DNA from: Leishmania martiniquensis
Lineage: Eukaryota; Euglenozoa; Kinetoplastea; Trypanosomatida; Trypanosomatidae
DNA: 64,000 nucleotides
Assembly (NCBI RefSeq): GCF_017916325.1
Contig: NC_090166.1
Span: 231,001 to 295,000, forward strand
Direction of reading: 5' to 3'
The translations under genes were made by a program, and so were the position numbers. Shown one piece after another: positions 10,787 through 20,700 of this stretch; positions within the stretch are counted from its first letter, which is position 1, and the number at the start of each line of letters is the position of its first letter. The notes under the pieces are model-generated. The model had not been told where the DNA came from. It was given only the letters and a program-made list of their open reading frames with translations, and ran no database searches.

Positions 10787-11590
10787 CTAGTACTGGTAGT
10801 GCGGTTGTGGCGCGTAGGCCGGTGGGGGTGCCGGCGTATAGTATCCTTGCGGGTACGGGGGCAGGGCTTGTGGATAGTAGCCACTCTGCAGCGGTGGCGG
10901 GGGAGAAGGCGGGTAGTAGCCTAGCGACTGCGGAGGCGGGCACGCCTGGTAGTATCCTGGGGGTGGTTGCTGCGACGCGTACATCACTGGCTGCGGAGGC
11001 GCGGCGACGTACGGTATGCCGATGACAGGCTGCTGCTGCTGCTCAGTTTTCTGAGTCTGCGGCTTCTGCAGAGCGGGAGCCGGCAAGGCGTACGCTTGCG
11101 GCGGCTCAGTCCGCAGCGATACGGTATTCAGCCCTGGACGATACGTGCCGCCCTCCAGCGCGCGCTTTACCGGATCTCGCCCGATGTCCTCTGTCACCAT
11201 CCACTGCTCCTCCGGCTTGGCGATCGCACCGAAGTCGACAGCCAGCAAGCGCACATGCAGCCCTGCTTCTGTCTTCGATCGCTCCAGGAGGTACCACTTG
11301 TCCTTGACAACGCCTTTCGTGAGGCCGCCGAGGGACAGCGTGTAGTAGCCCAGGAGGTCATCGCTATACGTTCGCTTGCACCACACCTCCAACCGCACCT
11401 GCGCGCTTAATTCATCGGCGACCTGAAAGCGGAACGTCTCGTCCCACTCCGGGTTGAGGCTGCGCTTTACCACACGCGTCTTGTACTTCTTCTCGCCCAT
11501 GCTGACTCGCACAAACGTGTCAGGCAGGCCACTCAGCCGGTGACTGTACAGATTCCGCGCTGCGCACACCGTCAGCTCAATCCTGCCCAT
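10787..11590 (-). CDS. C2-domain protein with Pro/Tyr-rich tail (267 aa)
   Basis: Predicted lipid-binding protein. Residues 1-125 form a C2 domain starting MGRIELTVCAARNL, with the typical NPEWDETF strand and the segment LLGYYTLSLGGLTKGVV. The rest (about 126-267) is Pro/Gln/Tyr-rich, with PPGYY and SGYYPQ type repeats ending in HYQY. The open frame extends upstream to 11671, but that codon is TTG. The first ATG is at 11588-11590 and matches the MGR start of the paralogues at 46433 and 48296. A pyrimidine tract for splicing lies at about 11729-11772. C2 domains usually bind Ca2+ through Asp residues. Here loop 1 keeps one Asp (LPDTFV) and loop 3 keeps SDD, but the WCKR stretch has lost the usual first Asp pair, so Ca2+ binding may be weak. 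The tail resembles those of annexin A7-like and plant SRC2-like proteins. Confidence 0.9.
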   Translation of the reverse strand: MGRIELTVCAARNLYSHRLSGLPDTFVRVSMGEKKYKTRVVKRSLNPEWDETFRFQVADELSAQVRLEVWCKRTYSDDLLGYYTLSLGGLTKGVVKDKWYLLERSKTEAGLHVRLLAVDFGAIAKPEEQWMVTEDIGRDPVKRALEGGTYRPGLNTVSLRTEPPQAYALPAPALQKPQTQKTEQQQQPVIGIPYVAAPPQPVMYASQQPPPGYYQACPPPQSLGYYPPSPPPPLQSGYYPQALPPYPQGYYTPAPPPAYAPQPHYQY

Positions 11591-12744
11591 ACTGTCAGTT
11601 GGGGCGCATGCGTGTGCTGACGAGAACGACGATTCAGAGAAGGGCGATGAGCGGCACCGCCTGAGAGGCAATGACTATGCGGTGACTCACAGATGGCACA
11701 CGCTGCAGGAAGTTTTCCCCAACGTGGGAAAGAGAAAGGCGGATGGAGGGGGGAGAAGGGAGGAAGGGAAGTTAGCAGGCACAGGAGAGCAATACGCGCC
11801 CGTGCTGCGAGAAGACGCGCAGGAGACGGAAGACCGTGTGTGTGTGTGTCCGCCACATATCTCACCTGTTTTGCCAACGTGCTCAGTCCCTGCCGTAGAG
11901 CATTCGTTCGACGCCCCATTTCTTCCCCCGAGCCCGTCACAGACCCATCGCTTCGTTGCGCCGAGGAGCTGAATAGATAGGCTCTACCGAAGTGCACGGA
12001 CTCAGTCATCTTAGCACCGGCCCTTGACTCGAACGCTGCCCACCTGTCGCTCTCCATGCGGCTTTATAGCCTTTTTCATGATGCCGGCCGCTAACGTGTA
12101 CACTTCCTCTAGGCGGTTTAGGTTTTGTGTGCCAGCAGGCAGAGCGGGGGTCGCGTAGAAGGTGCCTGAGTCACACCGTCACTTCACCCTTCAGTTGCAT
12201 GATCAGCGCATGCCCGATGCCGCAGGTTGCTTCAACGCCGCGCCTGAGAGGCCCCGACTGCCGGCATCCGCAGCAAAAAACCCGCACACAGAGCTCCCTG
12301 CAGCGAGGGTGCCTCGCACACTCATTAGCAGAGGTAGCGCGGCATGGGCAGGAAAAGGAGGAAGAGAGGAGGTGGAGGTGCTTTTTGGCTTCCTGGCACA
12401 CAGATGCAGGGCAGAAGACTCTTGAGGCGCTACGCAGTGCCGTGCCTCCGGCCGTCAGGGCCTCAAACCTGCCACCGCCGCCGCCGCCGCTGAGAGATAC
12501 AAGCACACATAAATCGACGCGCACACTCTGCGGGGAGCGAGCACAGCCCAAAAACGTTCGGTGGTGACGTTATGGCCACCAGCCCCATCGAACTGGTTCG
12601 ATTAGAATACGCGAGGAAAGACGCGCATGTGCTGCAGCGGGAAGCCCTCGCCGTTGTGTGCGCGTCGTCTCTGGTGTCAGAGAAGAGACCGTGCCCCACT
12701 CCTCTCGCAGAGTCACCCCAAATGCTTTGGCCGTTTAGCTTCTC
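11591..12744. other. Intergenic region between two C2-domain genes
   Basis: Purine-rich plus-strand DNA at about 11729-11772 is the likely splice tract for the 10787-11590 gene. The remainder (about 12060-12740) is mixed sequence with a short CCG run near 12475-12491. It has no ATG-started frame with protein-like composition, and I see no RNA gene. Confidence 0.55.
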
Positions 12745-14088
12745 CTAGCGTTGCTGCGGTAGCCCATACAGAGGGTAAACAGTTGGCTGAGTGGTGCTCG
12801 GCTGCCACGCCAAGTCGCCATCGCCGAGAATGCCGTGGCCAGAGCACTGCGGGGATGCGGGCGGCGCCCCAGATACATGTGGGTGAAACGGTACACCCCC
12901 CATGGCGGCAGTAGCTTCGGGCGTTGGAGGAAACATGGAGAAAAAGGGCGGCCGGAGAGGCTTGTGCAGGGTGTCGACATCCGTGCCTCTGGGCATCGAC
13001 ATCATCATGCTGGGCGCCGCGTTGCCGGCAGCAGTTACGCCTGTAGAAACCCCCAATGGGGCGAGTAAGCTTGCCAGCACTGGATTCAGCGTGCCCAAGG
13101 GCGAGGTGTAGACTCCAGCTGCCGTGTACGGAGATGCACCGGCCACGGTGGAGTCTGAGGCCACCGTGGGGAAGGGCACCGGGTAGGCGCTGCTGCCGGC
13201 CATGTTTGCTGCAGCCATCATCGCCGCCTGGCTGCTTTGCTGTGGCGCGTGGGCAGCCACCAAGGGTGCCAGCCCCACCGCCTGCACTCGCAATCGAAGA
13301 CTCAGCCGATGCCCACTCCATCCGTAGAGATTGCCCATGATACTTGGCGCCTCTTTGGTATGCAGCAGAACCACTCTCTCGACCACCGAATCAAGACTGC
13401 CAAGGTCATATCCGGCTTGCATCAGCTCTGTCGGTACATGATACGTGTAGCGGCCAAGCAGGTTCTCGGAGAGCGGCGTGCTGCGCCACAGTTCGAGCTC
13501 CATGGCGGGGTAGAGGAGAGGAGAACTGCTTGGCTCTGTCTCCATGGGTGTGGTGCCATTGTGGCGGCCGCACGACTGCTGCTGAGCGGTGGCGCTCTGA
13601 GGCGGAGGGGCTGAGATGGCAAAGGAGGAATGCGGCGATGCGTAGGAGGGACCAAAGCCGCCGCTGCCACCGCTTGGGCAGAGCGGGTGAGTGTAGGGGG
13701 CGCAGAAGCCCCCCTGAGAACCCCCTTCGTGTGAAGAGGACAGCGGCGACGGAGCAAGGAGTGTGGCCGCGGTGGCCGTTGATGGCGCCGCTGACGGGAC
13801 GACAAAGCGAAACAGCTCGTTCCACACCACATCATCACCGCCCAGCTCCTCGTACTCTCCGGCAGCAGCGGCTAGCGGCACGGATTTGCTAAGGCTCTCC
13901 TTGGCGGACGCTACCGACGCAGAGGGCCACAGGCATCTAGTACGGCGCACCTCTTCTTGGCAGCGAAGCACCACGTACAGCCCGTCAATGTGGAAGCCAC
14001 TGCCAAGTCCCTTGGGTATGGTGCCGTGCTGGACGAGGAGGTCGCATACACGGACGTCGATGTACACCTCACCCGTTTCATCCGCCAT
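12745..14088 (-). CDS. Divergent C2-like domain protein with long Ala/Ser/Pro/Met tail (447 aa)
   Basis: The ATG is at 14086-14088. The first part (EVYIDVRVCDLLVQHG) and the segments VVWNELFRFVVP and LELWRSTPLSENLLG align by eye with strands of the C2 proteins encoded at 10787, 46433 and 48296. I therefore read it as a divergent C2 domain of about 260 residues with insertions: a Ser/Gly/Pro-rich stretch at about residues 95-190, and extra sequence before RLSLRLRVQAVG. The Ca2+-ligand Asp cluster is not visible. The last 170 residues are low complexity, rich in Ala, Ser, Pro and Met, and end in a Pro/Gln/Tyr segment like the tails of its relatives. It lies directly upstream (5') of the 10787 C2 gene in the transcription unit, so the pair probably arose by tandem duplication. 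Membrane or vesicle association is inferred from the fold only. Confidence 0.85.
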   Translation of the reverse strand: MADETGEVYIDVRVCDLLVQHGTIPKGLGSGFHIDGLYVVLRCQEEVRRTRCLWPSASVASAKESLSKSVPLAAAAGEYEELGGDDVVWNELFRFVVPSAAPSTATAATLLAPSPLSSSHEGGSQGGFCAPYTHPLCPSGGSGGFGPSYASPHSSFAISAPPPQSATAQQQSCGRHNGTTPMETEPSSSPLLYPAMELELWRSTPLSENLLGRYTYHVPTELMQAGYDLGSLDSVVERVVLLHTKEAPSIMGNLYGWSGHRLSLRLRVQAVGLAPLVAAHAPQQSSQAAMMAAANMAGSSAYPVPFPTVASDSTVAGASPYTAAGVYTSPLGTLNPVLASLLAPLGVSTGVTAAGNAAPSMMMSMPRGTDVDTLHKPLRPPFFSMFPPTPEATAAMGGVPFHPHVSGAPPASPQCSGHGILGDGDLAWQPSTTQPTVYPLYGLPQQR

Positions 14089-14751
14089 GGCGCCGTGCGG
14101 CTTCCGCGAGGGGAGGGAGCCGGCGTATGCGGCAGCAAATTCTACACTCCTACCTCACAGGTGACAGAATATACAGTTCGGGGTCAAGAGGGGAAGTGAA
14201 GGCTATGCACAGGAGCGGTGAGCCTCCCCCCTTCGCTTCCGTTGGGGGAGAGACTGCTGCCCCAGCGAGGGGAAGCGCCGCCAGCCCTTCCCGTCACCCA
14301 TAGGCGAAGAGCGGGAGAGAGGAGCACGCACACTCGCGTGCAGCGAAGCATACACGACTGTCACGCAGAGATTATGGCCACATGATCTGCGCCTTTGTGA
14401 ACTTTTTTTCCGTTGTGGCGGCCGCTGCCGCTCTTCCACACCCCACCGTGTCCTCAGGACTTCCTGATTGTGGGCCCCCCTTTTACGTATCGCTTGACGC
14501 ACCCCAGTTTTCTGTGCCCAACAGGTGAGCGGACGGAGACCGTGGGTGGAAGGGCGAGCGTTGACTGTTCCATTGCAGCCTCCTCTTCTCGCACCCCGCC
14601 GCGTGGGCCAGCAGCGCAGGCATTCACCAGGGAACACAAAGAACGGCGCCCGTCGGACCCACCGGCCCCCGTATGATAGCCAACAGGGCCTCTCATGACT
14701 GATCCGCCTACCCTTCGCCAAACAAAAAAAAGGACCATACTGGTTGCTCGA
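14089..14751. other. Short intergenic region
   Basis: A short purine stretch at 14109-14122 next to the C2 start may be its splice tract. The rest is mixed sequence, and I see no gene or RNA. The region holds the 3' UTR of the FtsH gene. Confidence 0.55.
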
Positions 14752-17622
14752 CTAGACACCTCTCTTCTTGTCCGTCTGGCGAGTGGTGCGCTCACCGAGG
14801 TAGTGCACAACGTCCGCGTAGGTGAGCAGCTCGTGCTTGAGCAGGTGCTCAGCCAGCTTCTTCATCTCGTCCTTGTGCTTGGTCAGGAGAGCCAGCGTGT
14901 CAGCGTAGACCTCGTCGACCAGCGCCTTCGCGCGACGGTCGATATCGTTCGCTTTTTCGACGCCAAACGGCCTCACCAGGCGAGTGCTGCTGCTGCCAGG
15001 CGGCGGGTATACGGAGCCGGGGGCAAAGGAGGAGGCGTGCTGGTACGCCATCCGCGCCACCTTGCGGAGGTCATCGGAGGCGCCGGTGGACAGGTGGTTG
15101 AAGAAGATGTGCTCTGCGGCTCGCCCGCCAAGCGTCACGCTAATCGAGTCCCGAATCTCCTTCGCGGTGCGCGTGAAGTTCTCGTTGGGCAGATACTGCG
15201 CATAACCCAGCGCCGATCCGCCGCGTGGGACGATGGACACCTTCATCAGCGGATCGGCGCGGTGGAGGAACCAGCCAGCCACGGCGTGGCCCGCTTCATG
15301 GTGCGCAACGACGTTCTTCTCGAAATCTGAAAGCACACGGCTGCGGTGCTCGATGCCCGCGAGCACGCGGTCAATGGAGCGCTCCAGATGACTGAGGTGC
15401 ACATGGTCAGCCCCCTCCCGCGCGGCAAGGATGGCGCCCTCGTTGCAGACATTCGCGATGTCGGCACCGACAAAGCCGGGGCAGAGGTTGCTCATGCGCT
15501 GCGCGTAGACGTCGATGATCGCCCGCTCCCTTTCAGACTTGCTCATGAGAAGGGAGTGAAAGTCGAAGTCGTGGGCGCTGTCGATATGGCGGCCCAGATC
15601 GGATGGGGCTCCCGTGGCTTCGGTCGGCACTGCCCCGTCAACGCTGCCTCTCTGCTTTCCGGCCGCCGCCACCTCGTGCTCGGTCGCTTCTGCAGTCACA
15701 TGCGACAGAACGAGGCTCTTCTCCGTGGAAGTCGTCGACCCAACCAGCGGCGCTGCAGAGGTGCTGGCACCGGCAGCTGCGTTCGTCGCTGTCGCAGGGT
15801 TGCCGTGCGCGTCATCTGGGGTGAGCTTTAGTTTACTGAGGTGAACCTTAAAGATGTCGACGCGCTCGGAGATGACCGGGGTATCGACGTGGATGATGCG
15901 GTCAAACCGACCCGGGCGAATTAGGGCCGGGTCCAGCGCTTCCTGCGCCACGTTGCTGGAGGCCAGCACCATCACATCGCCGCGTCGCCCGGTGCTGAAG
16001 CCGTCCAGCTGCGTGAGCAGCTCGTTCAGCGTCTGCTCCTGCTCCTGCTTCTCTCCGTGGCCTGCTCCTTGCCGCTTCAGGCCGATCGCGTCGATTTCGT
16101 CAATGTAAACAATGCAGCGCTGCTTGCGCGCCTCCTTGAACAGCTGCCGCACCCGAAGCGCGCCCATGCCGACGTAGAGCTCAACAAAGTCAGAGCCGAT
16201 CGCCGGGATAAAGCCAACCCCGCTCTCCCCCGCCACTGCTTTTGCGAGCAGCGTCTTGCCTGTGCCGGGAGGCCCGAGCAGGATGGCGCCGGTCGGTATC
16301 TTGGCACCGAGCTTTGTGAACCGCTCTGGGTGACGCAGGAACTCCACGATCTCGGTGATCTCCTTCTTTGGCTCCTTCATCCCGGCAATGTCGCGGAAGC
16401 GCGTGCCCGACGCCGTCTCGACACGGAAGACCATCTCCTTTGCCTTCGTCTTCCCCTTCGCTGCCTCCACCGCATAGCTCATCGACTTGCCGATGTACTG
16501 CGAGAGGAACATGACGAAAACGGGGAAGAAGATGAAGGGGACAACCCAGGCAAATGTGCCCACTCCCATTAGTGCCGTCTCGGCGAAGGGGCGACCCTTC
16601 ATGGTCACCTGAAGCTCCGCGGGCTTGTCGGCGGCCTTGAGTAGCTCGCTGCCCTGATCCTGCTTCTCCTCACCGTCAGCACTCTTCTTGTCGCCTTGCT
16701 GCTGCTGCTGCCGCGCCTTCACCGCCAGCTCCTGGGCGACACGGTAGTTGTCCGTCAGCTCGTCCATATGGCGCTGCGTGTCGTGGTCGCTCACGAGTCC
16801 CAAATACACCTTGGCGTCGTCCGTGTACACCTGCAAAAAGTTGTTGTACAGCACCGCCTCTCTGATTTCGCCAGCGCGTTTGTTCAGCGAGGCCCAGCCC
16901 ACGTGCGTGCCGCTCGGCCGCGCCAGCTGATACAGAACCACCGTGATGGCAGTCATGATGAGGATAAAAAGACAGGTGCGCGGCACAATCCAGTCCTCCG
17001 GCTTGTCCTCCCCTTCCTCCGCCGCCCCTTCTTCCTCGCCTTTGCCGGTGTCTCCGCCGCTGCGGCCGCTGCCACTGTTGCCGTTGCCTTTGCTCAGGAG
17101 GACACCTTTCAGACGACGCGTCGCGTTGGAGACGCTGCCTGTCGGTCGCTGGCGAAGGGTGTGGAGGATAGCGCCGAGCTTCTGTCTGCCCTCCGCGCTG
17201 ACAGAGACGTCTTCAGGGCGAGAGGACCCGCCTAGATAGCGGTGCAGATAATTCTCATAGGAAAGGCGGCGAATCGCTGCCATTACGACTGAGAGTGCAC
17301 ATGACGTGCTTCCGGCCTGCTCCTGTGGCGTTCCGGTGATCGACCCGCGTGTATAGCGGGACTGAAGGGCGGCCGAGAAGTAGCTCGGTGCCATGGCTGC
17401 CACAGACTGCATTGCCACCCATCGCTGCGCCCACCCGCTATGCGGGGCAGAAATCGCCCGAGGACCGGCTGATGGACTGGGTGCCGCAAAGGCGGAGGGG
17501 GAAGAGCCGACTGAAAAGCGAGACATAGATCGTGCAGCGTTGCAGAACGCAGACGGCTGTTGCACGGCGTGCAAACTGACGCCAACGACCGCTGCAGGAC
17601 CTCGAGAGCGACGTGAGAACAT
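14752..17622 (-). CDS. Mitochondrial FtsH-type m-AAA metalloprotease (956 aa)
   Basis: ATP-dependent zinc protease, FtsH/AFG3-like (peptidase family M41). It is expected to degrade or process inner-membrane proteins with its active site facing the matrix. The open frame runs up to 17919, but that codon is TTG and the first in-frame ATG is 17620-17622. From there the protein starts MFSRRSRGP, an Arg/Ser/Ala-rich mitochondrial-type presequence. There are two membrane segments at about 215-233 and 351-376, the m-AAA topology. Walker A is GPPGTGKT at 450-457, Walker B is IVYIDEID at 504-511, and the second region of homology lies at about 553-575 with RPGRFDR. The zinc motif HEAGH is at 775-779, and the distal Asp is probably in TGASDD. 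An Ala/Ser/Thr-rich insertion of about 105 residues (about 602-706) separates the AAA core from its lid, which is unusual. A second low-complexity acidic/Gly stretch (about 175-210) precedes the first membrane segment. Confidence 0.97.
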   Translation of the reverse strand: MFSRRSRGPAAVVGVSLHAVQQPSAFCNAARSMSRFSVGSSPSAFAAPSPSAGPRAISAPHSGWAQRWVAMQSVAAMAPSYFSAALQSRYTRGSITGTPQEQAGSTSCALSVVMAAIRRLSYENYLHRYLGGSSRPEDVSVSAEGRQKLGAILHTLRQRPTGSVSNATRRLKGVLLSKGNGNSGSGRSGGDTGKGEEEGAAEEGEDKPEDWIVPRTCLFILIMTAITVVLYQLARPSGTHVGWASLNKRAGEIREAVLYNNFLQVYTDDAKVYLGLVSDHDTQRHMDELTDNYRVAQELAVKARQQQQQGDKKSADGEEKQDQGSELLKAADKPAELQVTMKGRPFAETALMGVGTFAWVVPFIFFPVFVMFLSQYIGKSMSYAVEAAKGKTKAKEMVFRVETASGTRFRDIAGMKEPKKEITEIVEFLRHPERFTKLGAKIPTGAILLGPPGTGKTLLAKAVAGESGVGFIPAIGSDFVELYVGMGALRVRQLFKEARKQRCIVYIDEIDAIGLKRQGAGHGEKQEQEQTLNELLTQLDGFSTGRRGDVMVLASSNVAQEALDPALIRPGRFDRIIHVDTPVISERVDIFKVHLSKLKLTPDDAHGNPATATNAAAGASTSAAPLVGSTTSTEKSLVLSHVTAEATEHEVAAAGKQRGSVDGAVPTEATGAPSDLGRHIDSAHDFDFHSLLMSKSERERAIIDVYAQRMSNLCPGFVGADIANVCNEGAILAAREGADHVHLSHLERSIDRVLAGIEHRSRVLSDFEKNVVAHHEAGHAVAGWFLHRADPLMKVSIVPRGGSALGYAQYLPNENFTRTAKEIRDSISVTLGGRAAEHIFFNHLSTGASDDLRKVARMAYQHASSFAPGSVYPPPGSSSTRLVRPFGVEKANDIDRRAKALVDEVYADTLALLTKHKDEMKKLAEHLLKHELLTYADVVHYLGERTTRQTDKKRGV

Positions 17623-18639
17623 CGGGGCAGAGCCAATCGAGCGAAAGGGGAGATGCTCACAAGAGCACGAGCAACCACGGGCGAGAAGGCAGGACGTGCG
17701 CGCCGCGGCCCCCCTCCCTCTCAAAGAATATGCAAAGGATAGAAGATGGCAATGGAGCAGAGTTGGCGGCTGCCCTCCAACGATGAACGCGGGCAGTGCC
17801 TGCAACGTTTGGTCGAAGCAGCAGCGCGTCCGTGGACGTTGGGCGAGACACGCACTCACCAGCAGGGCTTTTGTTTTACTTCTTGGGGAAAGCGCCACCG
17901 AATGGGCTGTGGCGCACAAACGAGCGAGGTGGCGGCGGTGGCGGAAGGAGGGGAGGAGGAGAGGAGACGGTGGATACGTCAGGGTGGTGGAGAAACGTCA
18001 ATGGCGAGGCTGCGCCACCTGCCCTCCCCTCCCCATCCCGGTCTCATGTGTGCGAGAGTCAGGGAGAGCGATGGCGGTGCGGAGGGGAAGCGTGTCTGTC
18101 TGGGTGTCGCTGTCCCTCCGCTGGCGATTCCCGATCCCCAAAAATAAGAGGACAGGAGAGGGGGCAAGGTGCGGCTTATGCATACAATTCGTGTCGTCAT
18201 GCTGGCAATGTAGTCGTGCGGCTGACTTGCACGCTCATGACAGCTCACCAATGCACCACGTCACGTGCACACACGCAGCGTTTGTGCGTGCGTGTGTGTG
18301 TGTGTGTGCTGCTTCTCTGCAAGGGGCACAATTCAACAACAAAAAGAAGTAAAGGCGTCTCCTCTTTCCTTTGCAGTAGGGTGTCGCACCTGGGAGCGCA
18401 TGGCACCCATCACGCAGCCCCCCGCTTTGCAGCAAGCGAGCATGAGGGATGGCCCGGGGCGCTGCATCGCCCTTCTGCCACGCGCTCGGGGATTCGGTGG
18501 GCGATGACGTGAGCCACACATGCAGCGGTTTGTGCGCTTTGAGCAGAAATATCGTCGACACTGTAAAAGAAAAGCCCTTTTGCCCGCCCATTCCACCGGA
18601 GACACATCCGCTGATGTGCACGAGCAGGCAACCACAGCT
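17623..18639. other. 5' flank of the FtsH gene, purine-rich
   Basis: Plus-strand GA-rich tracts at about 17639-17652 and 17947-17973 are candidate pyrimidine tracts for trans-splicing of the FtsH mRNA. A GT run lies at about 18291-18309. No gene is supported. The 319-residue plus-strand frame at 17393-18352 overlaps the FtsH start and is a shadow. Confidence 0.55.
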
Positions 18640-20700
18640 CACCCGACCCTCTCTACGAGTGCGCCTGATTCCTGGGTACCCCAAGGACAGGCCGCGTGTC
18701 ACTGGAAGCCTCGGCGCATGCGAAAAGGCGTCCTCAAGACGGTCCGTCAGAGCCTAGGTGGTGCACTGGTGTCTGCCGGGCGGTTGGCGGGGGATGGCCT
18801 TGGTGCATGCCAGGGAGCCCACGAAGGCGGCAAGCCAACATCACCGGAGGATCCTCGCAGGATCTGCGCCCTGACGGTAATGCCATCCTTCGCCTTCTGT
18901 CGCTTCCACCGGAGGCACTCCACAGAGCGGTACGGTGGACCTTCACATCGCAAGATCGTAGCATCGAGGATGTAACGCAAGGCGCTGCCCTCATCCGCTC
19001 AGCATCTGAGCCGCATCAGGCTACCGTGTCGATGCAGTCATCGACCTCGTGGTGGCGCTGCAGCTGCGCGTTGGCCACTTCTTCCTGGAGCGTGTCAGTG
19101 GTACGCTTCACGGGCCCAAGGCGGTGTGTTATCTTCGTGAGCGGCGTAGCACGCTTGCACGCTCTGCGCCGGCCGAGTCTGGATGAGGTGGACGAGCGAC
19201 ACAGAGTCATCCGTGCAGCTGCTCATAGGTGGTGTTTCCCATCGAGCATGCGCGCCTGCCATGGGCGCAGTGCAGTCGACTCCACCATCACGCGTTCAGC
19301 CACATCGACCCCAAGAGACATTGCAGACCTGACGAGGGGATGGCAGAAGCGCTGAACGCCCCACAGCAGCTGCGCGAAACGCCAGCTCATGCCCTTCGCT
19401 TCTCGTGCCCACGCACCTTAACGCGCTTCTGCTCCATCCGCCAGCGCTCCGTCCTCAGAGTTGCCTGGTGCGCTTCCAGGTTAAACCTCTTCTTTCCCGC
19501 TTATTGGTTGGCGCACCGCCTCCGCTGCTTGTGCGATGTTCACATGCCCCGCCATCGCCCCGGCGACGATGGCGACGGGGGGCAGATGTGGCGCAAGAAA
19601 TTCTGAACTTCGCGCTAGTCACGGCCTCCGCGCCGCCTGCTGAGACTGAGCGCCACGCGGTCTATGCGCTGCTCCATCAATGCCAACATCATGTAGTCCG
19701 CTTAGCGGGTAGGGTGCTTACAGGAGCTGAGGTGCATTCCGCCGGTCACGACAAGGTGCCCATGAGAGTTTGAGGCGACGGTTGACGTGGCGGTACAGAA
19801 GCTAGAAGCAGCAGTGGAATGGTAAGACGGAGGTGGTCCCCTTTGCCTGTGCCCCGGTGGCGCTCTTGACGACTGTCCCGATGAGCATCAATAAATGCCG
19901 CATTGCAGCTCATCGCCTTCTCGACTAGTCGCCAGACACGCAGTGACGACTAAGATGACTGCGTTGTGATGGCTGCGGACGTGCACTATTCCACCGCTCT
20001 CCCGTCAGGATTGCGGATACGACACCAGTCACGGTGGTAATACGGGAGAGACAGAGTGGACCACTCCAACGGCAAGATGGACTACAGGCGGATCCCTGCC
20101 AGTGACTGCATCGGCGAAGGTTCGAAGCACCTCCTCGGCGCCTTCATGTCCCCCCCCTCCTTCCCACGAGTGCACCGTGAGCGCCGTTGTTCCCTCGTCG
20201 CTGCCTTGGTTCCTCTGCAGCGCCTGCTGCCATTGCCCACGACATTCGCCCTTCTCTTACCCTGCCCCCTACTCCCTGAGAGCCCCTCCGCGTTCACCTA
20301 GGCGGCCTTCAGACGCTTTCTGCACTAGTCAGTGTACTGCCAGAGGGCTTGGGTTGGCACAGTCACTTAGGAAGCGACCCGAGCTGTGGGGAGGCCCTCT
20401 GCTCACCATTCTCGCCTCATTCTCAGGGCCGAATCATCAGCTTTGCCGCTTCTGCTGGGCTCCTCATCTTTTTTTTGTGGGCGGGGGAGAGGGCAAGCGG
20501 GCTCATGGGCATCTTCTTCTCAACCTTTCAGGAGGTCGACATGGTGCCACGGGAAGCGCTCCACCTTGTGCGCTACGGTTAGCATGGCCCGCTACCTGGG
20601 GCTGACCGAAGTCACGAGCCGCTCGGACCCAACAGGCTCAGCCGCTCCCTCACGTGTGGTCCGTGAGAAGCGGTAAGAGATGAAGGACCGACCGTTGTGT
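18640..20700 (+). pseudogene. Decayed plus-strand coding-like region, possibly a degenerate retroelement
   Basis: This 2 kb block lacks the purine/pyrimidine strand bias of its flanks. It carries several long, protein-like open frames on the plus strand, opposite to every intact gene here. The frames hand over to one another (about 18696-19355, 19229-19606, 19405-19773, 20102-20605), as expected of a coding sequence broken by frameshifts and stops. Coding-like stretches include DGNAILRLLSLPPEALHRAV near 18875 and ETERHAVYALLHQCQHHVVR near 19645. None of the frames has a usable ATG context. Leishmania genomes contain degenerate ingi-like retroelements (DIREs), and an antisense decayed block fits that. 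I could not identify a reverse transcriptase, endonuclease or RNase H motif, so this is inference. Other explanations are a decayed gene or chance open frames. Confidence 0.35.

Noticed and set aside
17623..17919. N-terminal extension of the FtsH protease
   Set aside because: The upstream codon is TTG and no ATG lies between 17919 and 17622. The protein from 17622 begins with a good mitochondrial-type presequence.
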